From contig OX345636.1 in the NCBI GenBank assembly GCA_947044365.1, positions 12,419,309 to 12,483,308 of the forward strand: DNA of 64,000 bases. Direction: 5' to 3'. The position numbers were made by a program, and so were the translations under genes. The notes beneath the pieces were generated by a model. The model ran no database searches, was not told where the DNA came from, and saw only the letters and a program-made list of their open reading frames with translations. Shown in pieces: positions 28,998 through 34,281 of the stretch (within the stretch, counting starts at the first letter, position 1; each line of letters starts with the position of its first letter). This stretch comes from Petrosia ficiformis. Its lineage: Eukaryota > Porifera > Demospongiae > Haplosclerida > Petrosiidae.

Positions 28998-31900
28998 GGA
29001 AATTACAAATTTACCGGAAGAACTTGTGGACTGAGGAGATTGGTCTGATGATGGAGGTGTGTCTCTGAAGTATATTTGAGCATAAAGATCATCTCTTGTG
29101 TCAGAGGAAATGGTACTGTTACTTGATTCACTTGTTGAACGACTGAATGGAAGGAGAAGAGCAAAAGAACATAAAGACACTGTACATGAATAATACTGGA
29201 TAAATAATACCATACAGTACAGTATGACGCGTTACATTACAGTACAGTACAGTACGACACGGTACATTATAGTGCAGTGCAGTACAGTACAATGGAGTAC
29301 AGTACGGTACAGTACAGTACCAGTACAGAGTAGTACAATACGGTATAGTACAGCGGTGCTTATTATAATTATCCAACATTCACTCACAAAGTCAATGGAC
29401 ATACAGTGTATGTACATGTATGTACATGTAAACTCGGGTACTGTATATCCTCAGCTACATGTATATATTATATAATAATATAATATACCCACCCCTGGGG
29501 TTGGACTATCATCATTATTGCCCAGCCCTACCCGCCTCTAAGTCCCTCCACTATACTCTAAGTTGAACAGAAAGTTGGCTGTACAAATCTATTTTACAGT
29601 TTCCATTGTACATGTACATATAAGATATTTAATTGGCTTCCTGTACAAAAATAGGAAGTGTTAGAATTGTTTTAACTACAGTTCTACATTGTAGTTAGTA
29701 TAATCCTTTCGCAGTTAGTGTTGTTTTAATTTGACAATAATGGCCACTATTAGGCTTACTAAAAGGGTTTTAGTTTTAGTTAACTAACTAAAAGTGCCCA
29801 TTATTAGCCATATTAAGTTTTACTTAGTTATAGTTATTCCAGTAGACGTGTAATTTAGTTATAGTTTTGTTAACTAACAGTCAAAATACCTTACTACAAC
29901 ACGGGTTTTAGTTACAGTTTTAATTAACTACTATTTACAGTATATAAGTAAATGGGTACATGCACTTGTATACAAAGAATATCAATTAACTAAAATCAGT
30001 CGTATTTTGGTGACATGGATGACATGGAACATTGTGTATTATGTGTAGATGTACATGAATTCAGTCATAAATGTACATGTACATGAACACTGTGTATTAT
30101 GTGTACATGTACATGAATTCAGTCATACATGTACATGAACACTGTGTATTATGTGTACATGTACATGAATTCAGTACATTGTGTAATTTGTGTACATGTA
30201 CATTTCATATATGTACATGTAAATGAACTGAGTCATTCAAAAAGGAAGTGAGATGACATAATCTCTGGTTGATTAATTAATATACTAATATGGAAGTGTG
30301 ACATGCCTGTCCTTGTGAAAACCAGGCTACAGTGACAAGAATAATTACCAGAATGGTAACACAAAAATGAGTAAACATTAGCATACAGTATTACCATTTA
30401 AGATTGACATGTAAATGAAACATTAAAGTTTAATCTCATGAATATAACCCGAAATTTTAGGAATAGGCAGAGAGACAGACAGAAAACTTACAATAACCCC
30501 CCATGTCACATTGGTAATGTATATATGTGTAGTTAAGGAAGTTGTATCATTTCGGAGGTAAAAGTGGTTTATATAGTATAGTAACACATGCCAAACATAC
30601 AGGAAGAAAACTGCTTGCAGAAACTGATATTAAATTAGAAAGTGTTTGCTTCTACAACGAGAGTAAATATAAAACTCCATCCAACACTAACAATGATACT
30701 GGCATAGATAGTAAAGGAAAGCAATTGAAAACAGTGTTCATGGACAATGGATACAACTATTATAATTATCCTGGCAATTATTTTGGGAATATAGAAAAAG
30801 TCCAACTAAGATCTTATGTAGATACATGTATCAACAGAATTGGTAATAATAGTAGGGAATGTACACAGTCAGACAGTTATGTGCAAGCAGTATATGTTAG
30901 GCACTGACATGCATGTAAACATATGACATAGTGATACTAAACTGTTACTAAAATAGCACTCATGTGACACTTCACAAAAATTTATGACCAAATTTGGGAA
31001 AATCACACGTGTAGAGCATAAAAATTGTGAACAAACTCTTACCTTCAAACACTCGCTATTTGGCCATTTTATTACAGGAAGCCAAGAAAATTTGGTATCG
31101 AAGTGGAGTATTATCTGGGTCTTCCTGGATACCAAATTGCATTGGCTTCCTGAGCAAAATGGCTGAATAGCGAGTGTTTGTTCAAAATTATTGTTTTACA
31201 AATGTGGTTTTCCCAAATTTGGGTCACATTTACTGACAAGCTACATGTATATCTATAATTCTAATGAATATGATTACTGATGGCTATATGTGAGTAGAGT
31301 AGTGTTCTGCCCGGGATATTTAGATTGGTTGTTGGATTCTACATTGCATTTAGTGCTGTTTATCCAGTTTATACTTAAATCTGTCTCAGTAGCCTGCACA
31401 CATGTGTACATAATGTATATATTATCTGAAAGGTGGTTAATTCATCTGAGTGGTGGTTATTCCTGACCAGTGCCAACCAGTGTGGGCAGAACACTGGTAG
31501 AGTATCGAGTATATTTTAATAAGATGATACTGCCAACAGTAATTGTACAATATATTGATGTCGTAATTCCTCTAATGGTTACATGAAGAAACATCATATA
31601 TCAAAGAGTCTACACAGTACACATGTGTATAAAATTAGAAAATTGATTTTGTTTTACAGCAAATAACTAACTGGATTGTAAAGAGATTGGGTTGAAAAGA
31701 TCTTCATATTTCAATTGTTTTAGTGACTCCTTTCAGTTATAGTATGACAGTTATCTCGAAATTTTAGTTATAGTTAACTAAAAGTCATTCATGTTCACCA
31801 TGACCTCAGAAAAATGTTCATAACTTTAGTTTGGAATGACTAACAATCTTTTCACCTGCACCATTTTCATATAATAGTCCTTCCTGTTCTTTTTTGTGTA

Positions 31901-32779
31901 TGTCAAATTTCAATCCATTACTTCATTATTGAGTTACAGTATAATATAGTTTAATGTATTAACCTTATGACATTAAACTATACATTATATTACATAAAGT
32001 CATCACATCATAATTTTGAGGACATCGTGAATGTGAACAGAGTATAAAACAACACTAATTCTCATGACAATTAATATAAAGTTCTTGATGCACAATAACA
32101 AGTCTTGATAGGTATATCTGCGTTTAGGTACATGTACTATACACCTAATTAAATATATACATGTATGCAGTATTATAATAGGTAATTTGAAGGTGTTAAT
32201 TAATGTTAATGCTTTAATATTTAATTTTAAAATAAAATGAAAGACCAAAGAGGAATACAAATTTAAATACATACATACATCACAAGGGATCATGTCGACT
32301 CCCTAGGCACAAGTAATGGGAGTGTAACCATAATCATTAATAACTCTTATAATTATTATTAACACCTTCACAATTCAATTTTCATCTTTTAATCAGGTAG
32401 TACCTGAACGCAAATGTACTACACCAATAATTGCTCAATCTCATTTATTTTTTCAATTAAAAAAAAAACCATTAAGTATTCTATCTTTATGGCCGAAACC
32501 CCCCTTAACCATATCCAGTGAGGAATGATATAGTGTGTGCATGTTGTTTGGTGACATTACATTCATCATTTTAAGCACATCTCTGCCTGTTTGAACGTGC
32601 AACATCACACATAATATATGAAAGTGATTAAACCAATAATTGAAGGGATTGAATTAACTCTGGTCACGTGTTGCTGACCTTGGTGGATGATTCGGTTTGC
32701 CTTCAAAGACGTCCTGAAAGTCTGTGAAATCGCATTGTAGTAACAAAGAGGATGTGTCTAAGAAACTTCCGGATTCCAT
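1989..32779 (-). CDS. Nuclear-type protein with SUMO-interaction-like motifs (four exons, 3' end outside window)
   Basis: I assembled this minus-strand gene by eye from four exons: 32779-32679, 29142-29015, 3063-2887 and 2138-1989. Each internal boundary has AG acceptor and GT donor dinucleotides, and each codon split is completed in frame by the next exon (phases 2, 1, 1). The start is an ATG at 32779 after an in-frame stop-rich leader. The product is acidic and hydrophobic at its N-terminus (MESGSFLDTSSLLL), then Ser-rich. Next come three short hydrophobic-acidic stretches resembling SUMO-interacting motifs (VIVIDDE, YIVIESSS, CVIYSDSS) around a Lys/Arg-rich block (TKKKKKSRRVRKREKEKNK) that could be a nuclear localisation signal. 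I do not recognise the family. It looks like an intrinsically disordered nuclear regulator. The last donor (gtgagc at 1988) means further exons lie left of the window. Exons 2 and 3 are separated by about 26 kb of satellites, so additional exons in phase could have been missed. Confidence 0.55.
2211..2281. repeat. Foldback hairpin, 25-bp arms
   Basis: The left arm cctaggtaactttggagt and the right arm actccaaagttacctag are inverted around a short centre. A related, more diverged copy of one arm lies at about 2348-2402 (ccaattccaaagttgtctag). Confidence 0.7.
2425..2652. repeat. 72-bp tandem repeat, three copies
   Basis: The unit begins ctacactgtacattgtgac and ends cacatggaaggt. Copies start at about 2430, 2502 and 2574 and are nearly identical. 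The 72-bp length (24 codons) creates spurious open frames on the minus strand. Confidence 0.95.
2887..3063 (-). CDS. Exon 3 of the SIM-like gene
   Basis: The acceptor is attacag|GA and the donor is CTGAAAG|gtaatt. The exon encodes GLSNKDVIVIDDEKEYIVIE, then a Ser-rich stretch and TTTKKKKKSRRVRKREKEK. Two adjacent beta-strand-like hydrophobic cores followed by acids (VIVIDDE, YIVIESSS) resemble a tandem SUMO-interacting pair, followed by a strongly basic block. Codon phase joins perfectly to exon 2 (29015) and exon 4 (2138). Confidence 0.6.
3090..3235. repeat. 35-bp tandem repeat, four copies
   Basis: The unit is catattagtgacattactgg followed by actttattacattta. The last copy runs into the terminal part of the adjacent family E element, so the satellite probably arose from the end of that element. 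Confidence 0.9.
3222..3495. mobile_element. Foldback element, family E
   Basis: The segment runs from tattaagtatacatactacg to aacttaataatgtcaggtac and matches the 1547-1784 copy throughout, including the central gtacttctaagtagtactat. Confidence 0.65.
3556..3650. repeat. (CA)n microsatellite
   Basis: An almost uninterrupted run of ca dinucleotides of about 80 bp, ending in a variant tata/caca stretch. Confidence 0.95.
3688..3936. mobile_element. Foldback element, family A
   Basis: Built from repeated agttaactaa / ttagttaact palindromes with the signature blocks ccccttttagtaaggcattg and attggccaataatgggcac. It is a diverged member of the family best seen at 51369-51661. Confidence 0.7.
3965..4375. 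mobile_element. Long foldback element, family F
   Basis: The arms are inverted around about 4200. The left arm contains agtagggatgtatatcaaaa, caagatgactttggcaaa and taccacttccacataac. The right arm contains their complements (tatgtggaagtggt, tttgccaaagtcatcttg, tacatccctactta). Relatives are at 16545-16660 and 41587-41935. It has no coding capacity. Confidence 0.75.
4560..4735. repeat. Dispersed repeat with 'atggcttaga' motif
   Basis: The blocks aatggcttaga, cagccatcatggcttag and actgaatgcccag...gagaac recur at 54335-54485 and 61085-61200, with partial copies near 26105-26200. It is non-coding and the family is unknown. Confidence 0.6.
4975..5655. repeat. 128-bp tandem repeat, about four copies
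   Basis: The unit contains gtgcctgtatataaacaag, acacacagacagacatataa and gcatgtacatgttgtatataa. Copies start near 5150, 5278, 5406 and 5534. Staggered open frames on the minus strand reflect this periodicity only. Confidence 0.95.
6225..6500. mobile_element. Foldback element rich in 'gata' palindromes
   Basis: It starts with gtgatgtgcgatac and ends with cgtattgtgatatttttagc and catccctaa. The ends are loosely inverted and the interior carries tatcgatac-like palindromes. A second copy is at 46195-46645, and pieces occur at 7680-7870 and 43030-43135. It is a non-autonomous element with no transposase. Confidence 0.55.
7065..7300 (-). mobile_element. Foldback element, family B
   Basis: The segment runs from gagtttttaatatg to gagcttatcaaaaaaactg, with the signature gggccaaattggcccaaag and the internal ggcccaaagagagaactgtg. 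It matches copies at 16300-16475, 18977-19203 and 26808-27010 in opposite orientation, and 38163-38325 in the same orientation. Confidence 0.75.
7310..7670. repeat. Dispersed element fragments (ggaagttg/gtagagac repeat)
   Basis: The block taaggaagttgcgtcatt resembles blocks at 30530, 48966 and 59685. The block cagaaaggtagagac followed by gcaattataga recurs at 49570-49670. These appear to be two parts of one degenerate transposon family. Confidence 0.5.
7860..8160. repeat. Inverted pair of tRNA-derived repeats
   Basis: The minus-strand unit (about 7990-7926) and plus-strand unit (about 8060-8135) both read as degenerate tRNA D-arm to T-arm sequence. Both have gttgatag, catctgacta and tcctgggttc. 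Acceptor stems do not pair and anticodon stems are broken, so these are tRNA-derived SINE or pseudo-tRNA copies, not functional tRNAs. Confidence 0.65.
8346..8690. repeat. About 120-bp tandem repeat, three copies
   Basis: The unit includes acaatttacattgcacaag, tagaggtacagaatgtacat and tacattacacatcatagtac, separated by (tacatg)n tracts of variable length. Confidence 0.9.
9290..9935. repeat. 22-bp tandem array (cacacacattaatacatc)
   Basis: The unit is acatccacacacacattaat with variants (ccgcac, cgacac, ttcatatac). Some units are expanded by acatgt. Copies degenerate toward the right end. Confidence 0.95.
10437..10620. mobile_element. Foldback element, family D
   Basis: The ends are inverted: gtcaataaaaggtcaccat and cagtacagtaattactc on the left, and ggtaattattgttactg and tatggtgacatttaattctg on the right. 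Other copies are at 20425-20545, 44125-44300 and 50953-51113, with partial ones near 15120-15200 and 24755-24835. Confidence 0.75.
10632..10780 (-). mobile_element. tRNA-derived SINE with (TTTC)n tail
   Basis: On the minus strand the head (10780-10707) folds as a near-complete tRNA. It has a 7-bp acceptor stem TGCCTTG/TGAGGCA, a D arm AGCTCAGTTAGTAGAGC, an anticodon stem TCTGT/ACAGA around a CCGGAGT loop, and a T arm with GGGTTCGAATCCC. C occupies the position normally U33, which argues against a working tRNA. It is followed by about 40 nt of unrelated body, a TTTC run and tacatctccgataacatc. The same architecture recurs at 24330-24476. Polymerase III A and B boxes are visible in the head. 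Confidence 0.75.
11218..12030. repeat. 27-bp satellite, about 30 copies
   Basis: The unit is attagtgttgctatataata followed by cat(a/g)tac. Two unit types, differing by catata versus catgta, are interspersed, and one copy has an extra tacatg hexamer. Because 27 is a multiple of 3, open frames of almost 300 codons exist on both strands; they are repeat artefacts. Confidence 0.98.
12041..12270. mobile_element. Foldback element, family A
   Basis: The blocks ttgacaataatgaccac, cttactaaaagggttttag, cccattattggcca and aatgccttactaaaacaaca, in order, match the 51369-51661 copy. Confidence 0.75.
12868..13128. repeat. (CAGTA)n pentanucleotide array
   Basis: About 50 nearly perfect cagta units with rare tata or cact variants. 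The five-base period gives open frames that repeat every five codons on both strands. Confidence 0.97.
13086..13545. repeat. Segmental duplication, copy 1
   Basis: About 450 bp, beginning within the pentanucleotide array (tatagtacgtacgtac) and running through cagaacacacatcccata to tcctcgccaagaatacata. It is near-identical to 14646-15080, offset 1560 bp. The first about 230 bp are almost identical and the rest diverges by substitutions and an indel. The copies are separated by expanded cagta repeats, so unequal exchange at the array is the likely mechanism. Confidence 0.9.
13222..13301 (-). CDS. Candidate exon fragment, histone-fold-like start (copy 1)
   Basis: On the minus strand, after an acceptor-like aatatag, an open stretch reads RSFGDDYGPIEV, then QSAFLDYIKDIV and a TAA stop. 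The FGDD-x-x-P pattern followed by an amphipathic helix recalls the first helix of TAF13/SPT3-type histone folds (family knowledge). The stretch is only 25 codons, however, and I could not find convincing neighbouring exons. It could be chance or a dead gene piece. Confidence 0.2.
13530..13770. repeat. (CAGTA)n array with interruptions
   Basis: Pentanucleotide cagta/tagta units around two copies of acagtaacttacgttat. The array ends at a poly-T run at 13767. Confidence 0.9.
13968..14645. repeat. Higher-order (CAGTA)n array
   Basis: Units tatagtacag and cagtacattatggtacag, separated by cagttacagtacag, form a higher-order repeat of about 100-125 bp. The 13780-13965 spacer before it is unique-looking and has no recognisable gene. 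Confidence 0.92.
14646..15080. repeat. Segmental duplication, copy 2
   Basis: Second copy of the 13086-13545 block, carrying the same candidate 25-codon minus-strand stretch at 14782-14861 unchanged. Its right part has lost sequence around gcatgctaatgcatttg relative to copy 1. Confidence 0.9.
15465..15625. repeat. (TACTG)n array, inverted relative to 13-14.7 kb
   Basis: About 30 tactg/tatac units. This is the reverse complement of the cagta arrays to the left, so a large inverted arrangement exists between 12.9 and 15.6 kb. Confidence 0.93.
15655..15785. repeat. Foldback hairpin with about 55-bp arms
   Basis: The left arm contains tgtagttgtggacacacta and ttagtaacattagtatggc. The right arm contains ccatagcaatgttactaat and atgtccacaacatgtatac. 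The loop is about 5-10 nt around tattgtgcaata. It matches no other element in the window. Confidence 0.75.
16135..16290. repeat. (TACTG)n/(CAGTA)n inverted array
   Basis: Tactg/tctac units run into the reversed cagta units at about 16255, so the array is itself a palindrome around ctgtacggtacggtacag. Confidence 0.9.
16300..16475 (+). mobile_element. Foldback element, family B
   Basis: The blocks ggcgcaccattggcccaaag, ctctctttgggcca, aacagcattaactctttg and gagccaatttggcccatgc, in family order. Confidence 0.75.
16545..16660. mobile_element. Short foldback element, family F
   Basis: A nearly perfect hairpin, aaccacttccacataacaa next to ttgttatgtggaagtggtt, with flanks resembling the 3965-4375 element. 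AT-rich sequence 16660-17015 (ataattataa repeats) follows and contains no gene. Confidence 0.7.
17050..17815. repeat. 24-bp satellite (tgtattgtgatgtacatgtacatg)n
   Basis: About 30 units of tgtattgtgatgtacatgta plus catg, with occasional six-base tacatg insertions and substitutions (gaattg, tattatg). A block of about 100 bp or more is duplicated (compare 17340-17460 with 17540-17700). The 24-bp length produces spurious bidirectional open frames of 70-260 codons. Confidence 0.97.
17945..18135. mobile_element. Foldback element, family A (diverged)
   Basis: Ggcttactgaaagggtttta, agttaactatccattatta and ggttttagtaatagttatag blocks, ending taaaacaacacta. A second diverged copy occupies about 18405-18575. 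Confidence 0.6.
18893..18975. repeat. Tandem palindromes tacactgtacatg
   Basis: About five copies of gtacactgtac / cacgtacatg, which are largely self-complementary. Confidence 0.85.
18977..19203 (+). mobile_element. Foldback element, family B (well preserved)
   Basis: The terminal inverted repeats are atcagtgtttttgataagc and agttatcaaaaactctgg. The interior has caccattggcccaaagagc, tctctctttgggct, taacagcattaactctt and gagccaatttggcccatgc. No coding capacity. Confidence 0.8.
20425..20545. mobile_element. Foldback element, family D
   Basis: The left end is agtcaccatacagtacagta and the right end tactgtatgatgatatttta then ttgacatactgta. The sequence from about 19260 to 20420 before it is AT-rich with scattered tacttgta and tacatg tracts and no gene that I can support. 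Confidence 0.7.
20545..21840. repeat. Higher-order (GTACTT)n satellite, about 60-bp period
   Basis: Each higher-order unit has 2-4 gtactt hexamers, then catt or tatt, then gtagtacttgtactgtactt and gaatacatcta. About 20 units vary in hexamer number. Open frames of 65-80 codons on either strand follow the period and are not genes. Confidence 0.96.
22465..22820. repeat. 135-bp tandem repeat, about 2.6 copies
   Basis: The unit contains agtcataaggcgtctagaag, gtttggtaaacattaccgta and cattgtcattgaggaatgaa. Copy 3 has lost a segment. The stretch 21850-22460 to its left is unique-looking and holds no recognisable gene. Confidence 0.93.
23052..23087. repeat. Perfect short hairpin
   Basis: Gttggtgttaagtacta and tagtacttaacaccaac are exact complements around a 2-3-nt loop. 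It lies immediately left of a family A fragment (23090-23165). Confidence 0.75.
23830..24200. repeat. About 60-bp tandem array (gtatgtcaaccatacagtg)
   Basis: The unit is gtatgtcaaccatacagtgt followed by gtatgtacagtacatgtaca or a variant with (tacatg)n. About seven units. Open frames on both strands are periodic. Confidence 0.95.
24240..24695 (-). mobile_element. Foldback element, family C, split by a SINE
   Basis: The left part starts tacattcacaatgacctcaa. The right part has attgtcataaggttaacta, ggtcattccaaaataaag and ends tcatggtgaacgtgaatgac. The interruption is the SINE at 24330-24476. Intact copies elsewhere are about 255 bp. Confidence 0.7.
24330..24476 (+). mobile_element. tRNA-derived SINE with (TTTC)n tail, second copy
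   Basis: A 5'-truncated tRNA head (ggtagagcatctgtctggag, ggttcgaatcccacctga) is followed by the same body (actctcattttcatttttc) and TTTC tail as 10780-10632. This copy keeps T at the U33 position with nominal anticodon GGA. It sits inside a family C element. Confidence 0.75.
24950..25030 (+). repeat. Degenerate tRNA-like sequence
   Basis: Ttgtagctcaatggtgagag, then a weak anticodon arm, then gggcatgggttcaaatccca. The acceptor arms do not pair and position 33 is not T, so it is a tRNA-derived repeat, not a gene. The surrounding 24700-25630 shows no coding exon. Confidence 0.55.
26335..26585 (+). mobile_element. Foldback element, family C
   Basis: Blocks aggtcatttgcattcaccct, acttaagtttggagtggcc, caatccattaattcattatt and cagtcatcacatcctaattt, in the order of 31787-32042. 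Confidence 0.65.
26808..27010 (+). mobile_element. Foldback element, family B
   Basis: Runs from atcagtgtttttgataagc to aacttatcaataaatctgat. It lacks the ctctctttgggcc segment of other copies, so it is an internally deleted member. Confidence 0.78.
27140..27465. mobile_element. Foldback element, family E
   Basis: Left end attaagtttacatactttgg and right end tagtatgtaaacttaataat, with internal cttagtgtaatactg and attcaaagtacaatg blocks shared with 1547-1784. Confidence 0.65.
27700..28058. repeat. 54/63-bp tandem repeat, six copies
   Basis: The unit is agtgatatgccactctggttgg followed in register by catttggtaatggttggt and agtctcatcccaaat, with three late copies carrying an extra tatagacta. Plus-strand frames across it are periodic only. 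Confidence 0.95.
28058..28265. mobile_element. Foldback element with about 80-bp arms
   Basis: The left arm has actaccatatcctatgcaa, gactgtctggaacagtt and ttctttccactcaaa. The right arm has gagtggaaaggac, aactgttccagacattgta and gggcatggtggtct. It borders the 54/63-bp array, which may derive from its end. Confidence 0.65.
28334..28740. mobile_element. Two tandem family A elements
   Basis: Two copies (about 28334-28520 and 28580-28735) share tatagcatgatgg, cttttagttacagctatag, ggcttacagtagacgtg and agttaacaacactagagcaa. They look like a local duplication of one insertion. Confidence 0.7.
28964..28996. repeat. (CA)n microsatellite
   Basis: About 16 uninterrupted ca dinucleotides, 19 bases from the splice donor of exon 2 of the SIM-like gene. 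Confidence 0.95.
29015..29142 (-). CDS. Exon 2 of the SIM-like gene
   Basis: The acceptor is ccattcag|T and the donor TCTTCCG|gtaaat. The 128-nt exon encodes a Ser/Thr-rich segment, RSTSESSNSTISSDTRDD, then LYAQIYFRDTPPSSDQSPQS. Phase joins exon 1 (AG|T) and exon 3 (G|GA). It is low-complexity and acidic, with SP/TP sites that could be phosphorylated (inference). Confidence 0.6.
29215..29355. repeat. (CAGTA)n array, degenerate
   Basis: Pentanucleotide cagta/cggta units with substitutions, related to the 12.9-14.6 kb arrays. Confidence 0.85.
29716..29935. mobile_element. Foldback element, family A
   Basis: It starts at the family terminus tagtgttgttttaa. The internal blocks aataatggccactattagg, ggcttactaaaagggtttta, cccattattagccatatta and ccagtagacgtgtaattta follow. 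Confidence 0.78.
30010..30240. repeat. About 40-50-bp tandem repeat (cactgtgtattatgtgtac)
   Basis: Three to four irregular copies of gtgtattatgtgtacatgta with acatgaattcagtcata. Confidence 0.85.
30542..30907 (+). CDS. Unrecognised 121-codon open frame
   Basis: A single open frame, Asn/Tyr/Lys-rich, with no signal peptide and no domain that I recognise. Its first about 25 codons overlap a dispersed repeat (aaggaagttgtatcatt, also at 48966 and 59685), which makes a transposon remnant likely. The remaining part (residues about 30-121, ending AVYVRH) is not repeated in the window. It may be an exon or a chance frame; low confidence. Confidence 0.18.
   Translation: MYHFGGKSGLYSIVTHAKHTGRKLLAETDIKLESVCFYNESKYKTPSNTNNDTGIDSKGKQLKTVFMDNGYNYYNYPGNYFGNIEKVQLRSYVDTCINRIGNNSRECTQSDSYVQAVYVRH
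31010..31215. mobile_element. Foldback element, family G
   Basis: Inverted arms: aaacactcgctatttggcca, acaggaagccaagaaaatt and ggtatc on the left; gataccaaattgcattggct, cctgagcaaaatggctgaat and agcgagtgtttg on the right. Relatives are at 39640-39780, 43240-43475, 43495-43705, 51690-51930 and 60515-60625. Confidence 0.75.
31787..32042 (+). mobile_element. Foldback element, family C (well preserved)
   Basis: Runs from cattcatgttcaccatgacc to ttgaggacatcgtgaatgtg, the two ends being inverted. The interior has aactttagtttggaatgac, caatccattacttcattatt and aaccttatgacattaaac. No coding capacity. Confidence 0.78.
32679..32779 (-). CDS. Exon 1 (start) of the SIM-like gene
   Basis: ATG at 32779. 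The 101-nt exon encodes MESGSFLDTSSLLLQC, then DFTDFQDVFEGKPNHPP, and ends CCACCAAG|gtcagc. The mix of acidic and bulky hydrophobic residues (DFTDFQDVF) resembles an acidic activation or docking segment; this is inference. The frame continues upstream without a Met, so another 5' exon could add residues. The four donor-like sites at 33.5-34.1 kb are candidates for upstream exons. Confidence 0.55.
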
Positions 32780-32789
32780 GCAGTCTTCA

Positions 32790-33400
32790 TAAGTTGTTAA
32801 ATAATCTTAATACCACTTCTTAAAACTCCCTCTGTAACTTAACCAACGATCACTATTTCCAAATCAGAACAAAATTGTTTTGACTGTACGAATAATTTGA
32901 TTTATAACGGTAGATTAATAATTTTGTAAGCTGCAGAATCTAACAGAATAATTCAACAACACTACACTACTTTTCTAAATCTTGCTCACTACTATTATAT
33001 TAACAATTCAGTTTAAGTTGTTTCCCACAGCAATCGACTGAGTCATCACTGATGCCGTGCCTCAGTGAGTTGGCCTAGACTCTGACTAAGCTAATAGTAT
33101 CACAGACTAAGTCTGAGAATGAGACTAGAGTAGTATTTGTAGTTTATTTCAAATTATTCCTTAAGATGGAATACTTATACTATCATTTTGGTCCTGCGCA
33201 CAGGACCAAAGAGTTGGGCTGCTGGGTGGAAGCTGAATTAAAGTCTAGGAGTCGTGCTGTAGATTTAGAACCAGTTTTGTCATAGACAGACTGTATTGAG
33301 CGCCTGAACATTCAGTAGGAGAGGTGACTATCAACCATTGAAAGAAACCAATCAGAAATGATTTTGGGGGATATCCATGACACTTTGCAGATGCATGTGT
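32790..33400. promoter_or_regulatory. Probable 5' flank of the minus-strand SIM-like gene
   Basis: This unique-sequence interval lies between the start of the minus-strand gene and the triplicated repeat. It is less AT-rich than its surroundings and holds a small palindrome (ggtcctgcgcacaggacc at 33191). No TATA box is evident at a usual spacing, so the promoter assignment rests on position alone. Confidence 0.25.
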
Positions 33401-33930
33401 GCCTTAATTAATATTCAAACAACATCAATAAACAAACAAAATATTTTAAACAGCTAAATTACATGAAGAATAATGAATATGCAATAAAATAGACAGATTA
33501 TGTTGAGCTTCTTAAACTTTCAGATTTTCAACCAACAAATGAAACTTTGGGAATTTCTTACCTTGCACCATCATAAGCCTTAATTAATATTCAAACAACA
33601 TCAATAAACAAACAAAATATTTTAAACAGCTAAATTACATGAAGAATGATGAATATGCAATAAAATAGACAGATTATGTTGAGCTCCTTAAACTTTCAGA
33701 TTTTCAACCAACAAATGAAACTTTGGGAATTTCTTACCTTGCACCATCATAAGCCTTAATTAATATTCAAACAACATCAATAAACAAACAAAATATTTTA
33801 AACAGTTAAATTACATGAAGAATGATGAATATGCAATAAAATAGACAGATTATGTTGAGCTCCTTAAACTTTCAGATTTTCAACCAACAAATGAAACTTT
33901 GGGAATTTCTTACCTTGCACCATCATAATT
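33401..33930. repeat. About 174-bp direct repeat, three copies plus a diverged fourth
   Basis: Copies start with ccttaattaatattcaaac at about 33401, 33577 and 33752 and end ttaccttgcaccatcata. They differ by only a few bases. A diverged fourth unit follows (about 33930-34080). On the minus strand each copy preserves ATGATGGTGCAAG followed by gtaagaa, a near-consensus splice donor. Confidence 0.9.
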
Positions 33931-34281
33931 AATTTAAGCACAAATAACGACATTTACATTAATAAACAAACAATAACGGCAAAATATTTTAAACGACTAA
34001 ATCACACAAAGAATGATTTGAATAAGCAATAAAGTAAACAAGATAGTCCCCAAATGCATACCTCTTGGTTGAGGTGTTGATAAACTTTGTTTGTCCCCCC
34101 TGACAGCGTTGTGTCATAAACAACACAAACATTTTATTGATCAGTATACAATCCATTCTGATGACTTGTGTTGCATATAAAGGCCAGACTACCTTTTTTG
34201 GGAGTCAAGTACAATTGTGAGTTCATAGTTAATTTCATAGAAATAAAGTTACAGGATTTTCTGCTTAGGTAATAATTAAAC

